Assembly (NCBI GenBank): GCA_035760645.1
Contig: DASTSO010000119.1
Span: 1 to 64,000, forward strand
Reading direction: 5' to 3'
Source: DASSTY01 sp035760645
Lineage (GTDB): Bacteria; Gemmatimonadota; Gemmatimonadetes; Gemmatimonadales; GWC2-71-9
Length of the DNA: 64,000 nucleotides
How positions within the stretch are numbered: position 1 is the stretch's first letter; each line of letters begins with the position of its first letter. This document shows positions 46,328 through 54,509 of this stretch, piece by piece. Position numbers and translations under genes: made by a program. The notes beneath the pieces are model-generated. The model made no database searches and was not told the origin of the DNA. It was given only the letters and a program-made list of their open reading frames with translations.

Positions 46328-47796
46328 GCCTGTGCGTGTGGCGTCAACTGCTGGCGGCCGGGAGCCTGGCCGTGGGCCTGCTGCTGGTGCACCCGAGCGT
46401 CGGACGGGCGCAGGACAGTCCCGCGCCACCAGTGCGGACGAGCCGCGAGGGCGTGAGCGTCCGGTTTGTGGACGCGGACCTGCGCACCGTGATCCAGGCA
46501 CTGGGGCCCTATCTGCCGAAACCGATCGTCACCACGAACATCCCCGGCGCGCGCGTCTCCCTACAGACGCCGGAGCCGGTGGACCGGGAGACGCTGCTCA
46601 CCCTGCTGCAGGGGCTGGTGGATGCGCAGGGGCTCGATTTCGACGAGGACTCGCTCTACATCCGCATCGGCCAGAAGCCACCGCCGCCCGCGCCGGTCGT
46701 CGCCCCCGACGCGACGCGGGCGGCGGGTACGATCGAACTGTTCGTGATCCGGCTCAAGCACGCCCGCGCCGCTGACGTCGCGGCCACGGTGAACCTGCTC
46801 TTTGGCGGCGGCGGCACCTTCAGCGGGCGCTCGGGGTTGTCGTCCGGCACCCTCTCGGAGGAACTCCGCCAGAACGCGATCCCGCCGGTCGGCGCACCCG
46901 TGCCCCCCGGCGGGGGGCAGGGCGCCACGCTCAGTGGGCCGTCGGTCGTCGTGCCCGACGAGCTCACGAACTCGCTCCTCGTGCGCGCGAGCGCGGCCGA
47001 TTTCGAGGTGCTCAAGCGTGCGGTCGAGCAGCTCGACATCCGCCCGCTCCAGGTGCTCATCGAGGTGATGATCGTCGAGGCGCGGCGCGACCGGCAGTTC
47101 TCGCTGAGCACCGACCTCTTCGCACCGCTCCAGGAGCCGGCCACGCCGCAGCCGCGCTCCGGCGTGGTCACGAGCACCAGCCTCGGTGACGTCGCCGTCC
47201 AGGTGATGAACGTCTCGAAGTACGCCATCGACGCCACGCTCCACCTGGCGGAATCGAAGGGGGACGTGCAGATCATCTCGCGGCCGGTGCTCCTCGCGAT
47301 GAACAACCACGAGGCGACGATTCTCGTGGGCTCGCAGCGGCCGTTCATCCAAGTGAGTCGCGCGCTCCCGACCGACAACGCCGCGCGCGACCAGGTCGTG
47401 CAGTACCGGGACGTGGGCACCCGGCTCACCGTGCGGCCCACGATCAACCAGGACGGCTACGTCTCGCTCCTCATCCAGCAGGAGATCAACAACGCGACAA
47501 GCGAGGTGCAGTTCGACGCGCCCGTGATCTCCACCCGCGAGACCTCGACCCAGGTGCTCGTGAAGGACAAGCAGACGATCGTGCTCGGCGGTCTCCGCGA
47601 CCAGCAGAAGGACCGGGTGCGGGCCGGCGTGCCGATCCTCTCGGGGATCCCGCTGATCGGCGGCCTGTTCGGGACGACCAACCGGCGTTCGAGTCAGACG
47701 GAGCTCTACCTCTTCCTGACGCCCCGGATCATCCGCGACGACGCCGAGGCGGACAGCCTGACGACTGAACGCCTGCCGAAGGGGGTAGAACCGTGA
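46318..47796 (+). CDS. gspD: T2SS outer-membrane secretin GspD
   Basis: 492 residues. Signal peptide LLAAGSLAVGLLLVHPSVGRA. N0-like domain VSVRFVDADLRTVIQALGPY, one N1 domain with a Gly-rich loop (GGGGTFSGRSGLSSG) and N3-like VVVPDELTNSLLVRAS. The secretin C-domain has VLIEVMIVEARRDRQF, RPVLLAMNNHEATILVGSQR, VLGGLRDQQKDRVRAGVPIL and GIPLIGGLFGT. It is shorter than proteobacterial GspD (about 650), lacking an N2 domain. Forms the outer-membrane gate. Confidence 0.9.
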   Translation: MAVSLCVWRQLLAAGSLAVGLLLVHPSVGRAQDSPAPPVRTSREGVSVRFVDADLRTVIQALGPYLPKPIVTTNIPGARVSLQTPEPVDRETLLTLLQGLVDAQGLDFDEDSLYIRIGQKPPPPAPVVAPDATRAAGTIELFVIRLKHARAADVAATVNLLFGGGGTFSGRSGLSSGTLSEELRQNAIPPVGAPVPPGGGQGATLSGPSVVVPDELTNSLLVRASAADFEVLKRAVEQLDIRPLQVLIEVMIVEARRDRQFSLSTDLFAPLQEPATPQPRSGVVTSTSLGDVAVQVMNVSKYAIDATLHLAESKGDVQIISRPVLLAMNNHEATILVGSQRPFIQVSRALPTDNAARDQVVQYRDVGTRLTVRPTINQDGYVSLLIQQEINNATSEVQFDAPVISTRETSTQVLVKDKQTIVLGGLRDQQKDRVRAGVPILSGIPLIGGLFGTTNRRSSQTELYLFLTPRIIRDDAEADSLTTERLPKGVEP

Positions 47797-48776
47797 CCGC
47801 CCGTCCGAGCAACCCGGGCACGGTGCTCCAGTTGCCCAGCGCACTCGTGGCTGAGCACGAGATCATCGGCACCTCCCGGGCGACTCGCGCCGTGGTGGAG
47901 CTCATGGAGCGGTGCGCCCGGACGCTGCTCCCCGTGCTCATCGTCGGTGCGACCGGCACGGGCAAGGAGCTGGTGGCACGCGGAATTCATCGACTGAGTG
48001 GACGACGCGGGGAGTTCGTGGAGGTGGACTGCGGCGCGTTGCCGAGCACCATGACCGAGGGCCTGCTCTTCGGACACCGCCGTGGCGCCTTTACCGACGC
48101 CAGGGAGCACCGGGCGGGCTTCGTCGAAGGGGCGCACCGCGGCACGCTCTTTCTCGACGAGATCACGAATCTCTCGCTCGGCGGCCAGGGCGCGCTGCTC
48201 CGCGTGCTGGAGACCGGGGAAGTCCGACGGCTTGGCGAGTCCGACAAGCGCCCGGTCGACCTGCGGGTCGTGGCGGCCGCGCAGGACGGTCTGCAGTCCC
48301 AACTGACCTCGGGAGCCTTTCGCCGGGACCTGTTCCACCGGCTCGCCGGCCTGATCATTCACCTGGAGCCCCTTGCGAGACGACCGGACGATGTCCTGCC
48401 ACTCGCCGACCATTTCGCGCGGCGGTCGGGAACTGCCTTGGGCATCGGGGCCGCAGGGGTCCTTCGCAGCCACGCCTGGCCGGGGAATGTCCGAGAGCTG
48501 CGCCGGGTCATCGAGCGGGCCAGCATGCTCGCAGAGGGGAGCGTCCTGGATGGTGTACTCCTCGCGGAGGCGATCCGGCTGGGCAGGCTGAGCGATGCGT
48601 CCGGAGAGTCGGTGAAGCGGCAGATGCCCGCCGAAGATCAGAGATGGGCGGACTTGGTGGCGGTCTGCGAGCGCCACGGCTGGCGGGACGCCGAGCTCAT
48701 CGCGACGGAGCTTGGGGTCCATCGGACCACTCTGTTCCGCCTTTTGAGGAAGGCGGGGCTGTCCCTGCGGCGATAG
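47793..48776 (+). CDS. Sigma-54-activator-type AAA+ regulator with Fis HTH
   Basis: 327 residues, GTGA overlap with gspD, so part of the T2SS operon. AAA+ core: Walker A GATGTGKE, LLFGHRRGAFTDAREHRAGF, Walker B GTLFLDEITNL, FRRDLFHRLAGLII and WPGNVRELRRVIERA. The sigma-54 contact loop reads GAFTDA instead of GAFTGA. The C-terminal HTH is ELGVHRTTLFRLLRKAGLSL. No receiver or sensory domain, so activity may be set by expression or a partner. Likely regulates secretion or substrate genes; inferred from position. Confidence 0.85.
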   Translation: MTARPSNPGTVLQLPSALVAEHEIIGTSRATRAVVELMERCARTLLPVLIVGATGTGKELVARGIHRLSGRRGEFVEVDCGALPSTMTEGLLFGHRRGAFTDAREHRAGFVEGAHRGTLFLDEITNLSLGGQGALLRVLETGEVRRLGESDKRPVDLRVVAAAQDGLQSQLTSGAFRRDLFHRLAGLIIHLEPLARRPDDVLPLADHFARRSGTALGIGAAGVLRSHAWPGNVRELRRVIERASMLAEGSVLDGVLLAEAIRLGRLSDASGESVKRQMPAEDQRWADLVAVCERHGWRDAELIATELGVHRTTLFRLLRKAGLSLRR

Positions 48777-49093
48777 TAGGGCGGTTGTAGATGGTCCTCT
48801 CCCCGATCCGGACCATAGCCCTAGCCTGGTTGCTCCCCCGCCGCGGGAAAGTCAAGAGCAAGACCCCGAGTTGCGCGGGTGAAGGGGCCTGTCCTGACGA
48901 CGGGACGGTGGGCTGGCACGCAGTGCGTGGTGAAAGCGTGCCGACGAACGGCGCCGTGACCATGCTGTGCCTCCTAAGCGGAATGGCGAGTCGGAACCCG
49001 AAGGCTGTACCGCGCCCGTCCGTTTCGGCGGATGTGGACTCAGCGGTCGGGGAATCTCGGGAGAGTCATCGCGCGGGAGGGCGATGAGCGAAC
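48777..49093. other. Gene-free stretch after T2SS operon
   Basis: About 320 bp, no credible gene. No convincing operon terminator with a U tract. Confidence 0.45.
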
Positions 49094-49113
49094 TTAGGGA
49101 TTTCCCTAGTACC
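49094..49113 (+). promoter_or_regulatory. Shared near-palindrome, site 3
   Basis: TTAGGG-ATT-TCCCTAG then TACC, same core as sites 1 and 2, about 440 bp upstream of the module B zincin. No gene lies between. Confidence 0.5.
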
Positions 49114-49552
49114 GCGGCAATCGCTCGTTCTCATATCTTGCAACTGCGGAGTTACTCAACATTACACTGATACCGCAGTTCTAGACCCCTCCATCACATT
49201 TCGCGGCTTCTCCGCCCCTTTCTGGCGGCGCTGACCCGGTGCGCAGCGGCTGGTGCGGAAAGCGCCTACGACGAGCTCGCTGCAGCCGATACGGCCAACA
49301 CGTCGTCCGACGGGTGGTCGCGACATAGCACCAACACGATTCGGGGCTTCATCGGACCCCATGAGGGATACTCGAGGTTCGCCGCCGCGCGCTTCTCATC
49401 CTGAGGCGGTTGGGGCTCGTACCACAGACACGTTCTGGATGCACCGATACGAGAGTCAGACGCGGCTGGTGAACGGCGGAAACGGAGCCTCATTGAGATG
49501 CCTGTGTGCCTCGGGGGCTCCCCTCTCCATCTCTCCTCACGGGAGGTCACGC
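49114..49552. other. Upstream region of zincin module B
   Basis: About 440 bp without a convincing gene, although the zincin frame is open further up. An inverted repeat AACTGCGG ... CCGCAGTT spans 49142-49180. Confidence 0.4.
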
Positions 49553-51397
49553 ATGCGTGGATGGCAGTCCTTCGGTTTCGTTGCACTCATGGCTGCGGGT
49601 GTTGCTTGTTCTGATAACTCGACTGCGCCTTCGGTCCAGAGTAACCAGCGGGCCATGAGCCCGAAGGTGAGGGAGGTTGGACCCTCTACCCAGGGCGGTG
49701 ATCTGGAAACACGGCCACGGTTCACCGTGGATGTGGAAGTCAGCGGGCACTTTGTGCCCGGCGGTCAGCTGCAGGTGCGACCCCGGATGACCGGATTGGT
49801 TGCCACGGCTGATGTTGAATTGCGGGTGACGCTACCGGAGCTCGAGGTTGCCGCGCGGCCCGACGGCTTCCACGGGGTCATCCCCACTGGGACGCCGCTG
49901 CCTGTGAGGGGGCATCGCCGCGCGCCTTTGTCGGCGGGGGCGAGCGTGGATGCGCCGTTCGCGCTTCGTGTGCCACAGCCCGGGTACTACCGGATTGTGG
50001 TGCAGGCGGTCAAACGGTCCGCCGAGCCCGAGCGCGAAGGCGGTATTTGGTATGAGAGTGGTGCGTCGATAGAGAAGTGGGTGCTTGTTGACACTGCGGG
50101 TGGGCGTCTCACGGACCGGTTCGATGCCTCGCTGCTACCTTCCGGGGCCGCACCCATGGCCGGGCCGTTTCGATCCAAGCGCTCCGGCGCCCTCCTGACC
50201 GCCGGGGGCGGTACCGAGGTCGTTCCGCTCCAGAAGTGCCAAGAGGACTGCATCCCAACCACAACCGTCTGCGTGAACTGGCACGCCGTCTACTACAACG
50301 AGGATGTGGGAGGGTACCAGCCGCTGAGCTTTGCTGCGGTAGAGGGCAGCCGCTACCATAGCGACGGCAGCTTCTTCGGCGCGATCTCGGGCCAGACGGA
50401 CGCGAACGGCGTAGTGGTACTGTGCGCGACGGGCTATGACTACTACAGGGCGAACATCGTACTCAAGAATGCCGATGTGATCCAGGGGTCGATCGCGGCC
50501 AGCCTCGAGGGCAATGCGTATTGGGGTCCTGACGAGACGGTGACAGCGGTGGATCATTACACGCCGCGTGCCTTCGTCGTACTGACCAACACCGCGCAAA
50601 AGTCACGCTCGATGCTGGGCTACGGCCGGCCGCAGACGCGCTTCATCCTGAGCAGTGCCGACTCGAATTCCTACTACAGCCCGTCGGATGACCGAATCGT
50701 GCTCAGGACGTCACACGTCTACTATCCCGGCGTATTCACGATGGCACACGAGTACGGCCATGCACTCCAGGAAAAGGGCCTTGGCGGGAACCCCTACCCG
50801 GACTACGGCGGAGCCTGTGGGAAGCCTCACTTTATGGATGGCGCATACACGCTTGGATGTGCGCTCTCCGAGGGATTTGCGAATTTCCATGCTGCATACG
50901 TCCAGGGTGACATCCTGACCTACGGGTTCGGTAGCGACTACGACATGGAGGACAACCGAGATTACCCAGGCTACTATTACAATGGGTACACGACGCTTGG
51001 AGTCGCCACGGACGGATCGCTAATCGAAGGGGCCGTGGCGGCGTTCCTTTACGATCTCGTCGACGGACCAAGTTCCCCGAACAGCGCGACCAACGGTCCC
51101 CGAGGGGTGGACGATGATGGCGTGACGCTGCCCGGGAGCTACATCGCGACCATCCTGTCCACATGCCAAACCCGGAGCTCGGGGTGGCTCGGATACCACC
51201 GAGCAAACGGGATTGACGACATCATTTATTGCATGGAGAATCAGATCGATCCGGCCGTCACCGGTTCATCCGTGTACTTCCCGACGCGAGGCTCCGATCC
51301 GAACGCATTCACCGAGGGTGCCGCCGAGCCGGCCGGCTGGAGTGCAGCGGCGGTACGACGGCTTTGGACGCACAACCTCTACGGGGCATCGTGGTGA
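49553..51397 (+). CDS. Lipid-anchored zincin-like metalloprotease (module B)
   Basis: 614 residues from the ATG at 49553 (GGGAGG 6 bp upstream). Lipoprotein signal GFVALMAAGVACS. N-terminal beta region (TRPRFTVDVEVSGHFVPGGQ, VPQPGYYRIVV), a Cys-rich segment (LQKCQEDCIPTTTVCVNWHA), then the zincin core: HEYGH at 399-403, CALSEGFANFHAAY, SLIEGAVAAFLYDLVDGPSS and GIDDIIYCMENQIDPAVTGS. Clearly a diverged paralogue of the module A protein in the opposite orientation. The T2SS operon immediately upstream makes it a candidate substrate or surface partner. Confidence 0.8.
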   Translation: MRGWQSFGFVALMAAGVACSDNSTAPSVQSNQRAMSPKVREVGPSTQGGDLETRPRFTVDVEVSGHFVPGGQLQVRPRMTGLVATADVELRVTLPELEVAARPDGFHGVIPTGTPLPVRGHRRAPLSAGASVDAPFALRVPQPGYYRIVVQAVKRSAEPEREGGIWYESGASIEKWVLVDTAGGRLTDRFDASLLPSGAAPMAGPFRSKRSGALLTAGGGTEVVPLQKCQEDCIPTTTVCVNWHAVYYNEDVGGYQPLSFAAVEGSRYHSDGSFFGAISGQTDANGVVVLCATGYDYYRANIVLKNADVIQGSIAASLEGNAYWGPDETVTAVDHYTPRAFVVLTNTAQKSRSMLGYGRPQTRFILSSADSNSYYSPSDDRIVLRTSHVYYPGVFTMAHEYGHALQEKGLGGNPYPDYGGACGKPHFMDGAYTLGCALSEGFANFHAAYVQGDILTYGFGSDYDMEDNRDYPGYYYNGYTTLGVATDGSLIEGAVAAFLYDLVDGPSSPNSATNGPRGVDDDGVTLPGSYIATILSTCQTRSSGWLGYHRANGIDDIIYCMENQIDPAVTGSSVYFPTRGSDPNAFTEGAAEPAGWSAAAVRRLWTHNLYGASW

Positions 51398-51521
51398 TTG
51401 TGGCCTCGGCCCTCCAAGTGTTCGGGGCTAAGAGGGCCCTGCGGGTCCCAGTCCTCGGGGTGACAAGGGTCCACCAGTCGCATTTCTGAATCCATCGTGG
51501 AAGGGTCTCCGGGAGAGTGCC

Positions 51522-51941
51522 ATGTCTCGACTCGGGTTACATGCAGTTCTGCTGGTTGGCATCGGATTCGGACTGGGTTGCTCGAGCAGCCCTACCAATC
51601 AGAGCACAAGCGCAGTGAACGCGTATGTCTTCGGCACGGTGTTGACCAGTAGCGGAATGCCGGTCGTTGGCGCTACAGTGGCAATCCATGCCGAGATCGA
51701 TTCTCCGAATGGCCTCCGCCCCTACGCCGCTAAGACGGCGAGCACGGACGACAAGGGCCGCTATCACATGATTCTCAGTGCTCCGCAGGCTCCCCCTGCC
51801 GACGCGCAGCTGACCATTGAGGTGAGCCCTCCGTCGGGGGCGGCTCTGCAGCCGGTAACAGTTCGGGACCAAGTCGCCCGTTTTCGCGATGCGTTTCCGC
51901 CCGCGGATAGTCTCGAAGTGAATGTGACGCTGACACCTTGA
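51522..51941 (+). CDS. Lipoprotein with carboxypeptidase-regulatory-like domain (module B)
   Basis: 139 residues. Signal GLHAVLLVGIGFGLGCSSSP with a lipidated Cys. The beta sandwich YVFGTVLTSSGMPVVGATVA, TDDKGRYHMILSAPQ and QLTIEVSPPSGA ends PPADSLEVNVTLTP, paralogous to the module A lipoprotein. It lies 124 bp after the zincin, same strand and same order as module A, so the pair is a conserved unit. Confidence 0.75.
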   Translation: MSRLGLHAVLLVGIGFGLGCSSSPTNQSTSAVNAYVFGTVLTSSGMPVVGATVAIHAEIDSPNGLRPYAAKTASTDDKGRYHMILSAPQAPPADAQLTIEVSPPSGAALQPVTVRDQVARFRDAFPPADSLEVNVTLTP

Positions 51942-52051
51942 CGGTCCGACGCCTTCGGTCTCCTGACAACCAGCGGCTGCTCTGATGGGCATCATGTGGG
52001 GGCATCAACTTGCGGCTATCGTAGGGCCGGACCGGTACGTATGACTCCTGC

Positions 52052-52207
52052 ATGGCTACCGCATCGGCTCCGCCGGCGCAGCTGGAAGTGCGGCGGCTCC
52101 AGGCCATGCGGGACAGCGTGGATCATGTGATCCACGGCCGTGACGGTGAGATCCGCGAGAACAAGAGTTACGGCCACAACGCGCTGCTGTCGTGCGATCA
52201 GCGCTGA
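52052..52207 (+). CDS. Small hypothetical protein (51 aa)
   Basis: Reads MATASAPPAQLEVRRLQAMR then DHVIHGRDGEIRENKSYGHN and ends in CDQR. The composition is protein-like and a hairpin terminator follows 27 bp later. No good ribosome binding site and no family recognised. Confidence 0.4.
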   Translation: MATASAPPAQLEVRRLQAMRDSVDHVIHGRDGEIRENKSYGHNALLSCDQR

Positions 52208-52233
52208 GGGAGACGTCAGGTGAGAACTGAATG

Positions 52234-52262
52234 GAACCGCCGACCCCATAGGGCGGCGGTTC
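52234..52262 (+). terminator. Hairpin with trailing T-rich run
   Basis: GAACCGCCG (52234-52242) pairs with CGGCGGTTC (52254-52262), followed by TGTCTT. Fits a rho-independent terminator for the 51-aa frame or read-through from zincin module B. Confidence 0.55.
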
Positions 52263-52493
52263 TGTCTTGCGACCGGATGGGGGCGCTCCCGGCTACATGT
52301 CCGGGCTCTTCGCAAGGACTCGGATTCTGCGCCCATGGCGTTCGGTCGGTGCATTCCAGCCGCCTCGATCGAGCTGACCGTCTGCTATTCCCGCACGGTG
52401 CAACCTGGCGGGCGATAACACCGCGGGGACCTCGGCATGGCCGACGGGTCCCCGCATCGATCGGCTTGAACTATCTAGGAGACGAAGGCTGGC

Positions 52494-52820
52494 TCACGCC
52501 CGGTGAACCTCCCAGGCGAGATGGGTGATGCCCTTCGTCCGCAGCTTGTCCACCACGAGGACGAACTCATCCCAATCACTCTGGGTGAACACACGAGGGT
52601 CGGGCTTTCCCGTGCGGCCCATGCGGAGCCGAGGCAACAGCCAATCGATCGCGACGACGGTGTAGCCGGTGCCAAGGGTCACTTGGGCCACCTCACTGAC
52701 GTCCACGAGCCAGAATTCGAGGGCGAAGGGGGCGAGGCTGTATACCGGGCGCAGCCCGGCCTCGACCGCAACGTCGGCGAGGAGCACCGCATTGAGGGCC
52801 AGCGGCGCGAGTTCGCTCAT
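52494..52820 (-). CDS. Hypothetical protein, second gene of a small operon
   Basis: 108 residues; AGGTGG 4 bp before the ATG, which overlaps the upstream stop (ATGA). ALNAVLLADVAVEAGLRPVY, FALEFWLVDVSEVAQVTLGT and DWDEFVLVVDKLRTKGITHL. No known domain. The evenly mixed alpha/beta pattern and tight coupling suggest a complex with the partner gene. Confidence 0.6.
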   Translation of the reverse strand: MSELAPLALNAVLLADVAVEAGLRPVYSLAPFALEFWLVDVSEVAQVTLGTGYTVVAIDWLLPRLRMGRTGKPDPRVFTQSDWDEFVLVVDKLRTKGITHLAWEVHRA

Positions 52821-53101
52821 GGAACCACCTCCGACTGGCCGAGCCCAGCCGGCGCCCCAGGAGCGGCCGCGCCCTCGAGGCGCTTCAGGAGACCCTGAAG
52901 TCCCTGATCGGGATCGGGCCCATGGAGCGCCTCCTCCAAGCGATTCAGCGCTTCGAGCACCCGGGGGACTGGGTACGGAAAGGAAACGTCCGGGTCGAGC
53001 ATGAGCTTGATGAGGCAGTAGTGGTGGACCACGAACGCGAGGAACTGCGCGTCGCGGCGCGGCAGGACGATGGTGTCGCGAGACCGGGTAGAAGCGGGCA
53101 T
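52817..53101 (-). CDS. Hypothetical protein, first gene of a small operon
   Basis: 94 residues starting MPASTRSRDTIVLPRRDAQF with LAFVVHHYCLIKLMLDPDVS and VPRVLEALNRLEEALHGPDP. Helical. The 4-bp overlap with the next gene indicates co-translation. No family recognised. Confidence 0.55.
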   Translation of the reverse strand: MPASTRSRDTIVLPRRDAQFLAFVVHHYCLIKLMLDPDVSFPYPVPRVLEALNRLEEALHGPDPDQGLQGLLKRLEGAAAPGAPAGLGQSEVVP

Positions 53102-53828
53102 GGAATATGTGTGGGAGGGAAGGGGACCGAGCGGGGAGGGAGGCGAGCATCGGTCGACCCGCAATACCGGTGGGGCGACCGGGGACATCATGTGAGAGCG
53201 CGGGCAGCGGGTGCAAGTGGGCGGGGCGGACTCAGAGGCGCAATCGCTTGGCTGGACCGACCCTGTTTGGCCAGATGAGTCTGCCCGCCTTCGAGGTGAC
53301 CCCCAGGCGATCTAGCCGCCGCCGAGGTCGCAGCCCGCTGCGCGGCGGTGGTGCTTGCTCCCGCATGCGTCAACCGGAGTCCGCGCGAGTACCGTGCCCG
53401 GTGGGCGCAGGCGGCGCCGGCCGAATACACCTTCGGTCAGTTGGATGTCTCGCCCTCCGGGGCGCAATGGAGCTTGGGGGTGGGTACCGCCGGTGGACAG
53501 GAGGGGTAAGCGGGAGCATCCCGACGGCCGCGCTGGGTCCGGTCGTTCGCTGAGGCCTCTCCGTCTTTCTTACGAGAGCCGAGGCCGGTCGATGCCGCGA
53601 GCGGGTTTCACCTTGAGGGCTCCGCACCCCCGGATTTAGGCAATCGAGCCCGCAAAGGTGGCTGAGGCAGCCGTCACCATCCGGATATCGCCCCCGCTTT
53701 GAACCCCGGTCTGGCTCCTTGGCGAGCAGCAAATCGCCAGTCCGGATTGCCGCGAGGCAAAGGGTGGTGTCAGCCCCGCCTCGTATATTCTCCATCACCC
53801 CCCCCACTCTCACCTCCCAGGAGCCCTC
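53102..53828. other. Gene-free stretch
   Basis: About 725 bp between divergent small genes. Only Arg/Pro-rich frames; promoters for both sides are expected. Nothing recognisable. Confidence 0.45.
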
Positions 53829-54383
53829 ATGCTGCTCAAGGCCGCTGCCTTGAAGGCCGTGGCGCTGTCCGCCATAGCCGCGACTGCGCTGGCTGCTGTT
53901 CTTCCCGAGCGCACCGTTATTGTGACGCAGCCTGGAAGTCCGATTCAGATCACGAAATATCAGGCGCACTACAACGAGGGGAACCGGTTTGTCGCGCGTG
54001 GCATCGCGCACATGGTCTCCTACACGAACACCTCGCCGAAGAAGGTGGTGGCGTTCCGGGTCGGCATCGTGTCGTTCAACGTGTTCGACGAGTTCCTCGG
54101 TCGCATGGGTGGCTACGCCACCGAGGATCTCGTCCCGAACAAGGGCGCCCCGGGTACCTGGACCCAGAACGTCTATGCCGGTTCCTCATTCCACACGGGC
54201 ATTATGTACGTGGACAAGGTCCGCTTCGAGGACGGGACAATGTGGGTCTCCGACAAGGCCCCGGTGCTCGAGGCGATCCGCCAACTCCAGAAGGATTTTG
54301 ACTCCAAGCTCCTGGAGGAGCGCTTGAACCGCGAGGTTCCGGGCGGAGAGGCCGCCGGTGGCGCCGCTGCGGCGGGAGACTGA
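53829..54383 (+). CDS. Exported hypothetical protein (184 aa)
   Basis: AGGAG 5 bp before the ATG. N-terminal segment AAALKAVALSAIAATALAAV is a signal peptide or anchor. Mature beta-rich domain: QPGSPIQITKYQAHYNEG, RGIAHMVSYTNTSPKKVVAF, RVGIVSFNVFDEFLGRMGG and VYAGSSFHTGIMYVDKVRF, then a helix and a Gly/Ala tail. It looks like an immunoglobulin-like periplasmic protein of unknown function. A strong terminator follows. Confidence 0.7.
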   Translation: MLLKAAALKAVALSAIAATALAAVLPERTVIVTQPGSPIQITKYQAHYNEGNRFVARGIAHMVSYTNTSPKKVVAFRVGIVSFNVFDEFLGRMGGYATEDLVPNKGAPGTWTQNVYAGSSFHTGIMYVDKVRFEDGTMWVSDKAPVLEAIRQLQKDFDSKLLEERLNREVPGGEAAGGAAAAGD

Positions 54384-54407
54384 CCGAGACCGCTTGAGTC
54401 GCTGTGT

Positions 54408-54445
54408 GCCGACGTCGGGGCTCTCTCGGGAGCCCCGACGTCGGC
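54408..54445 (+). terminator. Strong hairpin terminator
   Basis: Perfect 16-bp arms (54408-54423, 54430-54445), loop of 6, 25 bp after the exported-protein stop. Followed by ACAGTTCT, a weak U tract. Lies between convergent genes. Confidence 0.7.
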
Positions 54446-54509
54446 GCACAGTTCTACTTGCAGTGCCACGGGCGCCGGTTGATGGCAGCCTGGACGGCGT
54501 CGCACTGGG

